A stretch of DNA of 64,000 bases from Cristatella mucedo (Eukaryota; Bryozoa; Phylactolaemata; Cristatellidae): positions 62,001 through 126,000 of the forward strand of contig WPIO01000240.1 in NCBI GenBank assembly GCA_009760855.2, written 5' to 3'. Each line of letters starts with the position of its first letter. Position 1 is the stretch's first letter. The position numbers and the translations under genes are program-made. Under the pieces are notes generated by a model. That model ran no database searches and was not told the DNA's origin. It was given only the letters and a program-made list of their open reading frames with translations. Below, one piece after another: positions 9,727-21,539 of the stretch.

Positions 9727-12700
9727 CGTGGCAGCAGCTCACACTGGCACCAGCTTACCCTGGCAGCAGTTCACCCTGGCAGGATCTCACCATCACAGGA
9801 GCTCACACTGGCCGTAGCTCACACTGGCAGCAGCTCACCCTGGAAGCACCGTACCCTGGCAGAAGCTCACCCTGGCAGCAGCTCATTCTGGCAGAAGCTC
9901 TCCCTGGCCGCAGCACATCTGGGCAGCTGCTCATCCTAGCAGGAGCTCACCATCGTCGGAGCTCACCCCGGAAGCAGCTCACCCTTACAGCAGCTCACTG
10001 AGGCAGCAGCTCTCCCTTGCAGAATCATAACCTGGCAGCAGCTCAATCAGGCAGCAGCTCACCTTGGCAGCAGCACACCCTGGCAGCAGCTCTGCCTAGC
10101 AGTAGCTAACCCTGGCTGCAGCTTACCATGGCAACAGCTCACACTGGCAGAAGCTAATCATCCCAGGAGCTCACCTTGTTAGCAGCCTACCCTGGTAGCA
10201 GGTCACCCTGATAGCAGCTCTCCTTGGCAGCAGCTCACCCTGGTAGAAGCTCTCCCTGGCAGCAGTTAATCCAAGGAGCTGCTCACCCTGGCAGCAGCTC
10301 AATCTGGCAGCAGCTCACCTTGGCAGCAGGTCACCCTGCCATCAGCTTACCCTGGCTGCAGCTCACCCTAGCAGCAGCTTACCCTGCAACAGCTCACTTT
10401 GGCAGCAGCTCACCCTTGCCGAAGCTCACACTGGCAGCAGCTCACCCTGGCAGCAGCTCTCCCTAGCAGAAGCTCACCCTGGCAGCAGTGCACGAAGGAA
10501 GCAGCTCGCTGTGCCAGGAGCTCACCCTGGCAGGAGCTTAACCTAACAGGATCTCACCATGGTAGCAGCTCATCCTGGCAGTAGCTCACCTGGTAGGGGC
10601 ACACCCTGGCAGGAGCTCACCCTTGCTGCAGCTCACCGAGGCAGACGCTCTATCAGGCGGATGCACACCATGGCAGCAGCACAATCTGGAAGCAGCTCAC
10701 CTTGGCAGCAGCTCACCCTGGGGGGAGCCCACCCTAGCAGAACCCCACCCAGGCAGCGAGTTACCGTGGCAGCAGCTCACCCTGGCAGCAGCTCTCGCTG
10801 GCATTACCTCACCCTGACAGCAGCTCAATCTGGGAGCAGCTCATCCTGGCAGCAGCTCACCCTGGCAGGAGCTCACCCTGGCAAAGCTAACCCTAGTGGC
10901 AGCTTAGCGTGCCAGCAGCTAACCCTGGTAGCAGCTTTCCCTAGCAGCATTTCATCCTACTAGCAGCTCACCCTGGAAGCAGCCCACCCTTGCAGAAGCA
11001 CACCCTGGCAGCAGCTCTCCCTAGCATAAGCTTACCCAGGCAGCAGTACACCCTGCCAGCAGTGCAGCCTGGCAGCAGCTCACACTGGCAAGAGCCCACC
11101 ATTGCAGGACCTCACCCAGGTAGCAGGTTACTGTGGCAGCAGCTCACCCTGGTTGGAGCTCTCCCTGGCATTACCTCACCCTGACAGCAGCTCAATCTGG
11201 GAGCAGCTCATCCTGGCAGCAGCTCACCCTGGCAGGAGCTTACCCTGGCAGAAGCTCACCCTTGTGGCAGCTAACCCTGGCAGAAGCTCAGTCTGGCAGC
11301 ACCCTAGCTTCAGCTCATCTTTGCAGCAGGATAACATAGCACCCTGGAAGCAGGATACAATAGATGCAGCTCACTCTGGGATCAGCTCATCCTGGCAGCT
11401 GCTCTCCTAGGCAGCAGCTAACCCTGGCAGCAGCCCACCCTGCCAGCCGCTCACCGAGACAGCTGCTCACCCTGGCAGGAGCTCACCCTGGCAGGAGCTC
11501 TTCCTGGTAGCAGGTCACCCTAGCAGCAGGTCACCGTGGCAGCAGGTCACCTTGGCTGCAGCGCTCCGTGGTGCCATTGCATCCTTGCAAAAGCTCAGAC
11601 TCGCAGCTGCACACCCTGAGAGCTGCTCACTCTGCCAGCAGCTCACCTTGTAAGGACCACATACAGGTAGGAACACATCCTGGCAGCCGCTCACCCTGGC
11701 AGCAGCTCACCCTGGCAGTAGCTCACCCTGGTGGCAGGTTACCCTTACAGCAGGTCATCGAGCCAGCAGCTCTCTGCGGCAGGAGCACACCCTCGCAGCA
11801 GCTCAATCTGGCAGCAGTTCACCTTGGCAGCAGCTCACCCAGGAAGCAACTCTCCCTAGCAAAGGCTCACCCTGGCAGCAGTTCACCCTTGAAGGAGCTC
11901 TCCATCACAGGAGCTCACTCTGGAAGAAGCTCGCCCTGGCCGTTGCTCACACTAGCAGCAGCTTACCCTGGTATCAGCCTACCCTGGCAGAAGCTCACCC
12001 TGGTATCAGCTTACCCTGGCAGATGCTCATTCTGGCAGAAGCTCTCCCTGGCTGCAGCACACCTGGGCAGTTGCTCACCCTGGCAGGAGCTCACCATCGC
12101 CGGAGCTCACCCTGGAAGCAGCTTACCCTTACAGCAGCTCACCGAGGCAGCAGCTCTCCCTGGCAGAAGCTTAGCCTTGCAGCAGCTCAATCAGGCAGCA
12201 GCTCACCGTGGCAGAGCTTACCATGGCAGAAGCTCTCCCTAGCAGTAGCTAACCCTGGCAGCAGCTCAATCAGGCAGCGGCTCACCAAGGCAGCAGCTCT
12301 CCCTACCAGTAGCTAACCCTGGCAGCAGCACAGCCTGGCACCAGCTTACCATGGCAGCAGCTCACACTGGCACATGCTAACCATCTCAGGAGCTAACCTT
12401 GGAAGCAGCTCACCCTGGTAGCAGCTTAGCCTGATAGCAGCTCTCCTTGGCAGCAGCTCACCCTGGTAGAAGCTCTCTGTGGCAGCACATCATCCTAGCA
12501 GCTGCTCACTCTGGCAGCAGCTCAATTTGCCTGCAGCTCTTCCAGGCAGAAGCTGACCTTGGCAGCAGCCAACGATGCCAGCTTGCTCACCCTGGCAGGA
12601 GCACAGCCCGGCACGAGCTCACCCTAGCACCTGCACACCCTGGCAGGAGCTCGCCCTTGAAGTAGCTCACCCTGTCAGCAGCTCTTCCTGGTAGAAGCAC

Positions 12701-15232
12701 ACTTTGGCAGCAGCTCAATCTGGCATCAGGTCAGCTTGGCAGCAGCTCAACATGGCAACAGCTCTCACTAGTAGAAGCTTACCCTGGCAGCAGCGCACCC
12801 TGGCAGGTGTGCACCCTGGCAGCAGCTCACTCTGGCAGCAGTTCACCCAGTCAGGAGCTCACAATCGCAGGATCTATCCCTGGCAGCAGTTCACCCTAGC
12901 CGTAGCTCTCGCTGACAGTTCCTCACCCTAGCAGTAGGTTATCCTGGCAGGAGCTAACCCCTGTAGCATGGCACCGTGGCAGCACCTCAACCCGGCAGCA
13001 GCAATTCCTGCAGCTCCTCACCCTGGCAGCAGCTACATCTGGTAGCAGCTCACCCTGACAGCAGCTCACACTGGCAGCAGCCCACCCTGGCTGCAGCTCA
13101 CCCTGGCAGCAGCTCATCTTTGCAGGAGCTCACTTTTGCAGCCGCTTTCCCTTGCAAAAGCTCAACCTGGCAGGAGCTCAATCTGGCAGGAGCTAACCTT
13201 GGCAGCAGCTCACCCTAGCAGATGCTTATCATGGCAGCAGAACAACTGGGCAGCTGCTCTCCCTGGCAGAAGCACAACCTTGCAGCAGCTCAATCTGGCA
13301 GCAGCTAACCTAGGCAGCAGCTAACCTAGGCAGCAGCTAACCCTGTCAGCAGCTCACCCTTGTCTAAGCTCACCGTGGCGGCTGCTCACTATGGCAGAAG
13401 TTTACCCTGGCAAGAGCCTACCCTGGTAGCAGCTTACCGTGGCAGAAGCTCACCCAGGTAGAAGAACATCCTGGCAGGAGCACACAATAGAACCAGCTCA
13501 ACCTGGCAGCAGCACAACCTGAAAGCTGGTCACAATAGCAGAAGCTCACCCTGGCACAAGTCATCCTTACAGCAACTCACCCAGGCAGCAGCTCACCCTG
13601 GAAGCAGCTCACGATGGCAGTTGCTCTCAATGGCAGTAGGTCACCCTTGCAGCCGCTCGCCCTGGTAGCAGCTCATACTTGGAGGAGCTCACCCCGGCAG
13701 GAGCTCACCCTTGCCGCAACTCACAGTGGAAGCAGCTCACCTTGGAAGCAGCTCACCGAGCCAACAGCTCTCCCTGGCAGAAGCAAACCCTCCCAGCAGC
13801 TCAATCTGGCAGCAGCTCACCTTGGAAGCAGCCAACCCTGGTACAAATCTCCTTAGCAACAGCTTACCTTGGGCGCAGGGCACCCTGGATGCAGCACACA
13901 ATGGCAGCAGCTTAACCAGGCAGCAGTTTACCCTGGCAGGAGCTTACCATCACAGAAGCTCACTCATGCAGCAGCTCACCCTGGCCGTAGCTCACAGTGG
14001 CAGCAGCTCACCCTGGTAGCAGCATACCCTGGCAGAAGCTCACACTGGCAGCAGCTCGGGAAACAGCAGCCTGGCAGCAGCGCAATGTGGCAGCAGCTTA
14101 TCGCGGCAGAAGAACACCCAGGCAGCAGTGCACCTGCGCAACATCATCAACCTCGCAGATGCGGACCCTGAGAGGAGCTCAACATGGCAGCAGCACACCC
14201 TGAATGCAGCTCACCCTTGCAGAAGCTCACCCTGGAAGCAGCTCAGCCTAGCAGCAGCTCACTCTTCAAGCAGCTCACACAGGAGCACACCCCGGCAAGA
14301 GAACACCCTGGCATGAGAACACCTTAGCACCAGCTCACCCTGGCATGAGAACACCTTAGCACCAGCTCACCCTGGCAGCAGCGCTCACCGCAGCAGTGCA
14401 ACCTATCAGCAGGTCACCATGGCAGCAGCTCACACTGGCAGCAGCTCACCCTGGCAGCAGCTCACCCTGGCAGCACCTCACCTCGGCAGCAGCTCACCGT
14501 GGCAGCAGCTCTTCCTAGCAGAAGCTCACCTTGGCAGCTGCGCACCAAGGCAGCAGCTCACCTTGGTAGCAGCTCATCCTGGCAGGAGCTTAACCTTGGC
14601 ACTATGGCAGCAGCTTACCCAAGCTGGAGCACACCCTGGCAGGCGCACACTCTAGCATCAGCCAACCCAGGCAGCAGGGCACCCTGGCTGCAGGTAACCC
14701 TGGAAGCAGCAGCTCCCCTGGCAGCAACCCAACCTAGTAGATGCTCACCCAGGCAGGAGCTCACCCTAGCAGCTGCACATCATGGGAGCTGCATACCCCG
14801 GCAGCAGCTCACCCTGGCAGGAGAACACCCAGGTAGGTGCACATCATGGCAGAAGCACACCCTGGAAGCAGCACACAATAGATGCAGCTCACCGTGGCTT
14901 CAGCTCACCATGTCAGCAGCTATCCTAGGCAGCAGCTTACCCTGGCCGCAGCCCACCCTAGCAGGACCTCACCCAGGTAGCAGGTAACCGTGGCAGCAGC
15001 TCACCCTGGCAGCAGCTCAATCTGGGAGCAGCTTACTCTGGCAGGTGCTAACCCTGGCTAGAGCTCAAGCTTATGGCAGCTTACCGTGGCAGCAGGTCAC
15101 CCTGGCAGCAGGTCACCCTGGCAGCAGGTCACCCTGGCAGCAGGTCACCCTGGCAGTAGCTCACCCTGGCAGTAGCTCACCCTGACAGCAGCTGACCCTG
15201 TCAACAGCTCACACTGGCAGTAGGTCTCTCTG
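9727..15232. repeat. 16-bp minisatellite array, segment 3
   Basis: Same 16-bp family and orientation as segments 1 and 2. It abuts the LINE fragment directly. Stretches are paralogous to earlier sequence: 11.1-11.7 kb with 3.1-4.4 kb (without the LINE tail), 12.53-13.1 kb with 0.2-1.2 kb and 5.7-6.3 kb, and 14.7-15.23 kb with 6.45-7.0 kb. An irregular patch lies at about 14050-14190, where the 16-bp phase is poorly kept. Near 14300-14370 a unit with catgagaacaccttagcacc is duplicated. It ends at ggtctctctgctgcacac, the same junction as at 7005. Confidence 0.95.
15095..15158. repeat. Homogenised 16-bp run, paralogue of 6870-6949
   Basis: Four exact or near-exact ggtcaccctggcagca units, followed by units with gcagtagctcaccctg. 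It occupies the same position relative to the satellite junction as the five-unit run at 6870. Confidence 0.88.
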
Positions 15233-16440
15233 CTGCACACTTCGGCAAGCTCCATTAAGCTGACTCGAACTGTCTCGGTATACTGTTTTTTTTCAAACTA
15301 ATCCGAAACGAGTTAATCAGGTGCGATTGGCCTAAAGCAAGACGCAGCACTCTGCTGTAAGGTACAGAGAGCCTTAACAAGCTGCCACGAATTGTCTCGA
15401 TGTACCTAGATCTTCCGCGAAGTTCATTTGATGCGAGTTCAGACAATGAGTTGCGATTGGCTTAATGTGGGTCGGAGCACTCTGCTGGGAGCTATGGTAA
15501 CCTCTGATTAGCAGATTCTAGTTGCATCGATACATCGAGATCTGCCGCCAATGGATGCAAGTTGACATGATCAGTCGCGACAGGCCTAAAGACAGATACA
15601 GCAGTCTGCTGAGCACTACAGCAAGCTCCAATGAACTGATTCGAGGTGTCTCGATATACTACGATCGGCTGCAAACTGATGCAAGTTGACATAATCGTCG
15701 CGATAGGCCTAAAGCAAGACGCAGGACTCTGCTCCAAGGTACGTCAAGCTTCGACAAGCTGCAACGAGTTGGCTCGATGTACTAAGATCTGCAGACAAGT
15801 GGGGCGAGTTCAGACAATGAGTTGTGATTGGCCTGAAGCATGTCGGAGCACTCTGCTGTGAGAAACTGCATGCTCCGACGAGCAGATTCGAGGTTTATCG
15901 ATATACCAAGATCTGCAGCAAACTGATGTGAGGTAAAAAAATAATCAGTCGCGATAGACCTAAAGCAAGACCCAGCACTCTGCTTCGAGCTACATCACAC
16001 TCCGACGAGCAAATTCAAGGTGTAACGATATACCAAGATCTGCAGCGAACTGATGAAAGTTGACATAATAGGTGTCGATTTGCCTAAACCAAGACACAGC
16101 ACACTGGGGCAAGCTACAGCACGCCCCAACGAGCTGACTCGAGCTGTCTCGATATACCGAGTTCTACTGGGAACTCATTCTAAATAAGTTAATCAGGTGC
16201 GATTAGCCTAAAGCAAGGTGCAGCACTCCTCTTCGAGCCATGGCAAGCTCCGATGACCAGATTCGGGGTGTCTCGATATACCGAGATCTGCTGCTAACTG
16301 ATGCCAGTCGACATAATCAGTCGCGATGGGCCAAAAGCAAGACGCAGCACACTGCTGCTTGCTACAGAAAGCTCCGACGAGATGACTCGAACTGTCTTGA
16401 TATACCGAGTTCTGCAGCGAACTCATGCGAAATGAGGTAA
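15233..16440. repeat. 124-bp satellite, subfamily A, block A2 (first part)
   Basis: About ten monomers aligning in order with block A1 (offset about 8,226 bp), starting from the same cacacttcgg / ggtatactg marker monomer. Monomers carry gacataatcagtcgcg and gatataccgagatctg. It passes into subfamily M at about 16440, whereas A1 and A3 continue with A monomers at the same place. Confidence 0.9.
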
Positions 16441-18030
16441 TCAAGTGCGAATGGCCTAAAGCAAAGCCCAGCACTCTGCAACCAGCTAAAGCATGCTCCG
16501 ACGAGCAGATTCGAGGTTTCTGGATATTCCGAGATCTGCTGCCAACTCATGCGAAATGTGTTATTCAAGTGTGAATGGCCTAATGCAAGGCGTCATACTC
16601 TGCTGCCAGCAACAGCATACTCAGACGAGCGGATTTGAAGTTTCTAGATATTCTGAGATCTGCGGCACACTCATGCGAAACGAGTTGATCAAGTGCGAAT
16701 GGCCTAAAGCAAGGCCTAGCACTCTGCTGCCAGCAACCGCAAGCTCCGACGAGCAGATTCCAGGTTTCTAGATATTCTGCGATCTGCTGCAGACTCGTGA
16801 AAAATGAGTTAATTAAGTGCAACTGGCTTAAACCAAGATGCAGCACTCTGCTGCCAACTACTGCATGCTCTATGGAGCAGATTCGAGGTTACTAGATATT
16901 CGGCGATCTGCTGGGAACTCGTCCGAAATGACCTAATCAAGTGCGAATGGCTTAAAGCAAGGTGCAGCACTCTGCTGCCAGCTACCACATGCTCCGACGA
17001 CCAGATTCGAGGTTTCTAGATATTCTGCGATCTGCTGCGAACTTGTGAGAAATGACCTAATAAAGTGTGAATGGCTTAAAGGAAGGTGCAGCACTCTGCT
17101 CCCAGCTATCGCATGCTCCGTGGAGCAGATTCGAGGTCGCTATATATTCTGCGATCTGCTGCGAACTCTTGCGAAGTGAGTTATTCAAGTGCGAATGGCT
17201 AAAAGCAAGGTGAAGCACTCTGTTGCAAGCTACCACATATTCCGACGAGCAGATTGGAGGTTTCCAAATAGTCTGTGATCTTCTGGGAACTCATGTGGAA
17301 TGAGGTTATCAAGTGTGAATGGCCAAAAGCAAGGCTCAGCACTCTGCAGCCAGCTACTGTATGCTCCGACGTGCAGATTCGGGGTTTTCCAAATATTCTG
17401 CGATCTGCTGCAAACTCGTGGGAAATGAGTTAGTCAAGTGCGAATGGCCTAAAGCAAGGCGCCACACTCTGCTGCCAGCTACCCCTCACTCCGACAAGCA
17501 GATTCGAGGTTTCTAGATATTCCTTGATTGGCTGCGAATTCATGCAAAATGAGTTATTCAAGTGCTTATGGCTTAAAGCAAGGCACAGCACTCTATTGCC
17601 AGCTACCGCAGGTTCCGACGAGCAGTTTCGAGGTTTCTAGATTTTCATCGATATGCTGCAAACTCATGCGAAATGAGTTATTCAAGTGCGAATGGCCTAA
17701 AGCAAGGTGCACCACTCTGTTGCCAGCTACGGCACACTCCCAAGAGCAGATTCGAGGTTTCTAGATATTTCGAGATTTGCTGCGAACTCGTGTGAAATAA
17801 CCTAATCAAGTGCAATATACTTAAAACAAGGTGCAGCACTATGCTGCCAGCTACTGCACGCTCCGACGAACAGATTCAGGGTTTCTCAGATGTTCTGTGA
17901 TCTGCTGGGAAGTCCTGCTAAATGACGTAATCAAGTGCGATGGGCTTAAAGCCAGGTGCAGCACTCAACTTCCAGCTACCGCATGCTCCGACGAGCAGAT
18001 TCAAGGTGTCTCGACATACTGAGATCTGGC
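16441..18030. repeat. 124-bp satellite, intermediate subfamily M
   Basis: About 13 monomers with mixed features. They keep ggcctaaagcaagg and gagcagattcgagg from subfamily A, but have aagtgcgaatggc, ctgccagctac, tttctagatattc and ctgctgcgaactcgtgcg as in subfamily B. A second, shorter run of the same type is at 28318-28805, next to the B array. M is best read as a bridge between A and B. Its position inside an A block suggests insertion by out-of-register recombination. Confidence 0.82.
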
Positions 18031-18480
18031 GTTTACTGATGCCAGTCGACATAATCCATCGAGGTTGGCCTAAAGCAAGGTGCAGCATTCTGCTCCGTGC
18101 TACGGCAGCTTCGACGAGCTCACTTGTGAGGTCTCGATATACCGAGTTCTGCCAAACTCATGCGAAATGGGTAATCAGTCGCGATTGGTCTAAAGCAAGG
18201 CTCAGCATTCTGCTGAGAGCTACGGCAAGAATCGACGAGCAGATTCGAGGTGTCTCGATATAAAGTGATCTGCCTCTAACGCAGATGAAGCAGATGAAAC
18301 TGATGCCAGGTGAAGCAATCCATTGCGATTGGCCTAAAGCAAGACGCAGCACTCTCCTGCGAGGTACTGGACACTCCGACGAGCAGATTCATGGTTTCTC
18401 GATACACCGAGATCTGCCGTGAACCGATGCGAATTGAAATAATCCGTCGCAATAGGCCTAAAGCAAGTCACAGTACTTTC
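18031..18480. repeat. 124-bp satellite, subfamily A, block A2 (last part)
   Basis: Subfamily A monomers resume after the M block, with gtctcgacatactgagatctg and tcgatataccgag. Near 18285 there is a short local duplication (gcagatgaa, twice within about 20 bp). The block runs without a break into A3. Confidence 0.85.
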
Positions 18481-20306
18481 CTGCACACTTCGGCAAGCTC
18501 CGTCAAGCTGACTCGAACTGTCTGGGTATACTGCATTTTTCTTCAAACGCATCCGAAATGAGTTAATCAGGTGCGATTGGCCTAAAGCCAGACGCAGCAC
18601 TCTGCTGGAAGCTACAGAGAGCTTTAATAAGCGGCCACGACTTGTCTCGGTGTACCTAGATCCTCCGGGAAGTTCATTTGATGCGAGTTCAGACAATGAG
18701 TTGCGATTGGCTTTATGTGGGTCGGAGCACTCTGCTGGGAGCTATGGTAAGCTCCGATTAGCAGATTTTAGTTGTATCGATACATCGAGAATTGCCGCGA
18801 ACTGATGGAAGTTGACATGATCAGTCGCGACAGGCGTAAAGAGAGACACAGCAGTCTGCTGAGTGCTACGGCAAGCTCCGATGAACTGATTCGAGGTGTC
18901 TCGACATACTAAGATCGGCTGCCAACTGATGCGAGTTGACATAATCGTTGCGATAGGCTTAAAGCAAGACGCAGCACTCTGCTCCAAGGTACGTCAAGCT
19001 TCGACAAGCTGCCACGAGTTGGATTGATGTACTAAGATCTGCAGCGAAGTGATGCGAGTTTAGACGATGAGTTGTGAATGGCCTGAAGCATGTCGGAGCA
19101 CTCTGCTGTGAGGAACGGCATGCTCCGACGAGCAGATTCGAGGTGTATCGATATACCAAGATCTGCAGCGAACTGATGTGAGGTAAAAATAATTAGTCGC
19201 GATAGGCCTAAAGCAAGACCAAGCACTCTGCTGCGAGCTACACTAACTCAGACAAGCAAATTCAAGGTGTCTCGATGTACCAAAATCTGCAGCGAACTGA
19301 TGAGAGTTGACATAATAGGTGGCGGTTGGCCTAAAGCAAGACACAGCACACTAGAGCAAGCTACAGCCCGCCCCGACAAGCTGACTCGAGCCGTCTCGAT
19401 ATATCGAGTTCTACTGGGAACTCATTCTAAATAAGTTAATCAGGTGCGATTAGCCTAAAGCAAGGTGCAGCACTCTGCTGCGAGCTATGGCAAGCTCCGA
19501 CGAGCAGATTCGAGGTGTCTCGATATACCGAGATCTGTGGCTAACTGATACCAGTTGACATAATCAGTCGCGATGGGCCAAAAGCAAGACGCAACACTCT
19601 GCTGCTGGCTACAGAAAGCTCCGACGAGCTGACTCGAACTGTCTCGATATACCGAGTTCTGCAGCGAACTCATACGAAATAAGGTGATCAGGTGCGAACG
19701 GCCTAAATCAGGTCGGACCATTCTGCAGGGACCTATGGCATGCTCCGATGAGAACCATGAGGTGTCTCGATATTCCGAGATCTGCTGCGAACTAATGCAA
19801 GTTGACATAAACAGTCGCGATTGGCCCAAAGCAAGGCCCAGCACTCTTCTGCAAGCTACGGCAAGCTTCGACGAGCAGATTCGAGGCGTCCGGATATACC
19901 GTGATGTGCCGTGAACTGATGCGAGTTAAAACAATCCGTCACGATAGGTCTAAAGCAAGACGGAGCACTGTGCTGTGGGCTACAGCAAGCTCCGACGAGC
20001 TGACTCGAGCTGTCTCCATATACCGAGATCTGCCGAGAACTAATGGGAGTTGACATATTTAGTCGCGACTGGCCTAAAGCAAGGCCCAGCACTCTGCTGG
20101 GAGCTGCTGCACACTCCGACGAGAGGATTCGAGGTGTCACGTTATGCCGAGATCTGCCGTGAACTGATAAGAGTTAAAATAATTTGTCGCCATAGGCCTA
20201 ATGCACGACGCAACACTCTGCTGCCAGCTACAACAAGCTCCGACGAGTTTACTGTAGCTGTCTCTATATTCCGAGACCTGCCGTGAAGTGATGAGAGTTG
20301 ACATAA
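18481..20306. repeat. 124-bp satellite, subfamily A, block A3
   Basis: Starts with the cacacttcggcaagctcc / gggtatactg marker monomer and continues for about 14.7 monomers to the solo LTR. With the LTR and one TSD copy removed, the distance to the next marker (21706) is 1,988 bp, that is 16 monomers. The internal monomer order matches A1 and, apart from two missing monomers, A4. Confidence 0.9.
20303..20306. repeat. Target-site duplication (left), ataa
   Basis: The tetramer ataa lies directly upstream of the LTR and matches ataa at 21540-21543. The uninterrupted satellite elsewhere reads gacataatcagtcgcg, so removing the LTR and one ataa restores the normal monomer exactly. Confidence 0.9.
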
Positions 20307-20704
20307 TGTAGCGCCCTGCTGGCCTTGGCTGAATTTTAGTCCGAACAAGAGCTGTTCGGCGGCGGGCTAGAGCCCCTTTGTCCTGGAGCAGTGAGCCAGA
20401 GAGGAGCGTCAGTGCTGTTAGAGAGGAAGCGCTTAGGAGCAGGCCAGGAAGCTCTGAGACGAGCGGCAGCGATTCGGCCTTTAGAATTGGTCCGATACTC
20501 GCGGAAGCTGCTGATAGATGTTGGCTGGCCTGTCAACCCCTGCCTTCCCTCTTCCCAAGAAAGAAGCGTCTGGAACCCATTCGCCATTCAAGCTGGACGG
20601 AGGTGCCCTGCCAGTGGCCTGGGGACGGTAGTCATTCCTTTCCATAATGGGCCAAGGTGTCCGGGCCCAATACCACTAAGCTCTTGCCCCATTGTTTCAG
20701 CTAG

Positions 20705-20712
20705 GTATTTAA
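20705..20712 (+). promoter_or_regulatory. TATA-like box of the LTR
   Basis: tatttaag lies about 400 bp into the LTR and about 610 bp before the aataaa signal. That is the expected order for U3 promoter, R and poly(A) signal. Assignment is by position and sequence only. Confidence 0.45.
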
Positions 20713-21003
20713 GAGTCGAGCGACGCTCGCTCTTGGCCTCGTGTCTTTTTGTCTTTGGTCCGGCTTCGACGCCGTCACACTCGTTTCTCTGAAAGCGAGG
20801 GAGGAGGACGGGCTGTTCGCCGGCGATTGACGGAACAAGACGAGACAGCGCTAGGAGGATTCGGTGGAACCCCACCGAATACGGTCGTATCGCGCCCGAG
20901 CTGGCATTTTGTGTGTTCTTTCGTATTTTGTGTTTCTTTCGTGTTTTGTGTGTGCGCTAGCACGGGGTCTCGGCATAGGGATTTGCCGGCGCGAGCTAGA
21001 CGT

Positions 21004-21247
21004 AGTTGGCGTGTGTGGAGTATTCCTGCCGCACTGGTGGAAACCAAGTTCTAGTTCTCCGGGTAGGGTTTAGACTCCGATTCGCGCTTCAGTGTGGAGG
21101 GGTATTCCCTCTGCAAGAGTGTGCAAGTTGGCGTGTTTGGGTTATTCCCTCGGCACAGGTGGGAACGGATTCCTAGTTCACCGGTTAGGGTTTATGGTCC
21201 GGGTCGCGCTTAGTGTGGAGGAGTATTCCCTCCGAAAGAGTGTTGGT
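21004..21247 (+). repeat. Two-copy 122-bp duplication inside the LTR
   Basis: Copies start with agttggcgtgt at 21004 and 21126. They share in order tattcc, a gtggraac-type box, ctagttc, ggtagggttta or ggttagggttta, cgcgctt, and agtgtggagg with tattccctc. Divergence between copies is about 20%, so the duplication is old relative to this insertion and probably belongs to the element family. Confidence 0.8.
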
Positions 21248-21317
21248 GCAGCTGAGAGCGTGGGAGGAGTGTGGAGATAAAGCTGAACTAGACGCGCAGC
21301 GACTTTGTGCGCTTGCG

Positions 21318-21323
21318 AATAAA
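21318..21323 (+). terminator. Polyadenylation signal of the LTR (aataaa)
   Basis: A canonical AATAAA hexamer followed by a GT-rich stretch (tttgtgtgtcttg) about 20 bp downstream, as expected at the end of R. Confidence 0.55.
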
Positions 21324-21539
21324 GTTCAGTAAAATCCCCAATTTGTGTGTCTTGCTTCCAATTCACGCCGCAGACTCACGACCCCCTTTAGTATCGGTAA
21401 GCAGGTCAGAGCCAGAGACGCTCGTTTCGTGGCGGCCAGCTTACTGCGCGTAGGCGCGCACCGAACGGCAGTAGGCACTAGGCTACGCCGCTAGGTAAGA
21501 GGCAGGTCAAGCCTACCCCGCCGAGCCTTCGGCGTTACA

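Larger units (their letters stand above)
20307..21539 (+). mobile_element. Solo LTR of an LTR retrotransposon (1,233 bp)
   Basis: The element starts tgtagcgcc and ends ggcgttaca, giving the canonical TG...CA ends inside a 9-bp terminal inverted repeat with one mismatch. It is flanked by a 4-bp duplication (ataa), a length typical of Ty3/gypsy-type integrases. A TATA-like tatttaag at 20705-20712 and a polyadenylation signal aataaa at 21318-21323 define plus-strand orientation. No gag/pol sequence or second LTR is present, so this is a solo LTR left by LTR-LTR recombination. It is more GC-rich than the host satellite. Short open frames inside it on both strands show no recognisable domain. The superfamily is inferred from ends and TSD only. 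Confidence 0.88.

Noticed and set aside
20378-20875. Overlapping open frames of 89-133 residues within the LTR
   Set aside because: No domain recognised, present on both strands, and located in the U3/R part of a solo LTR.
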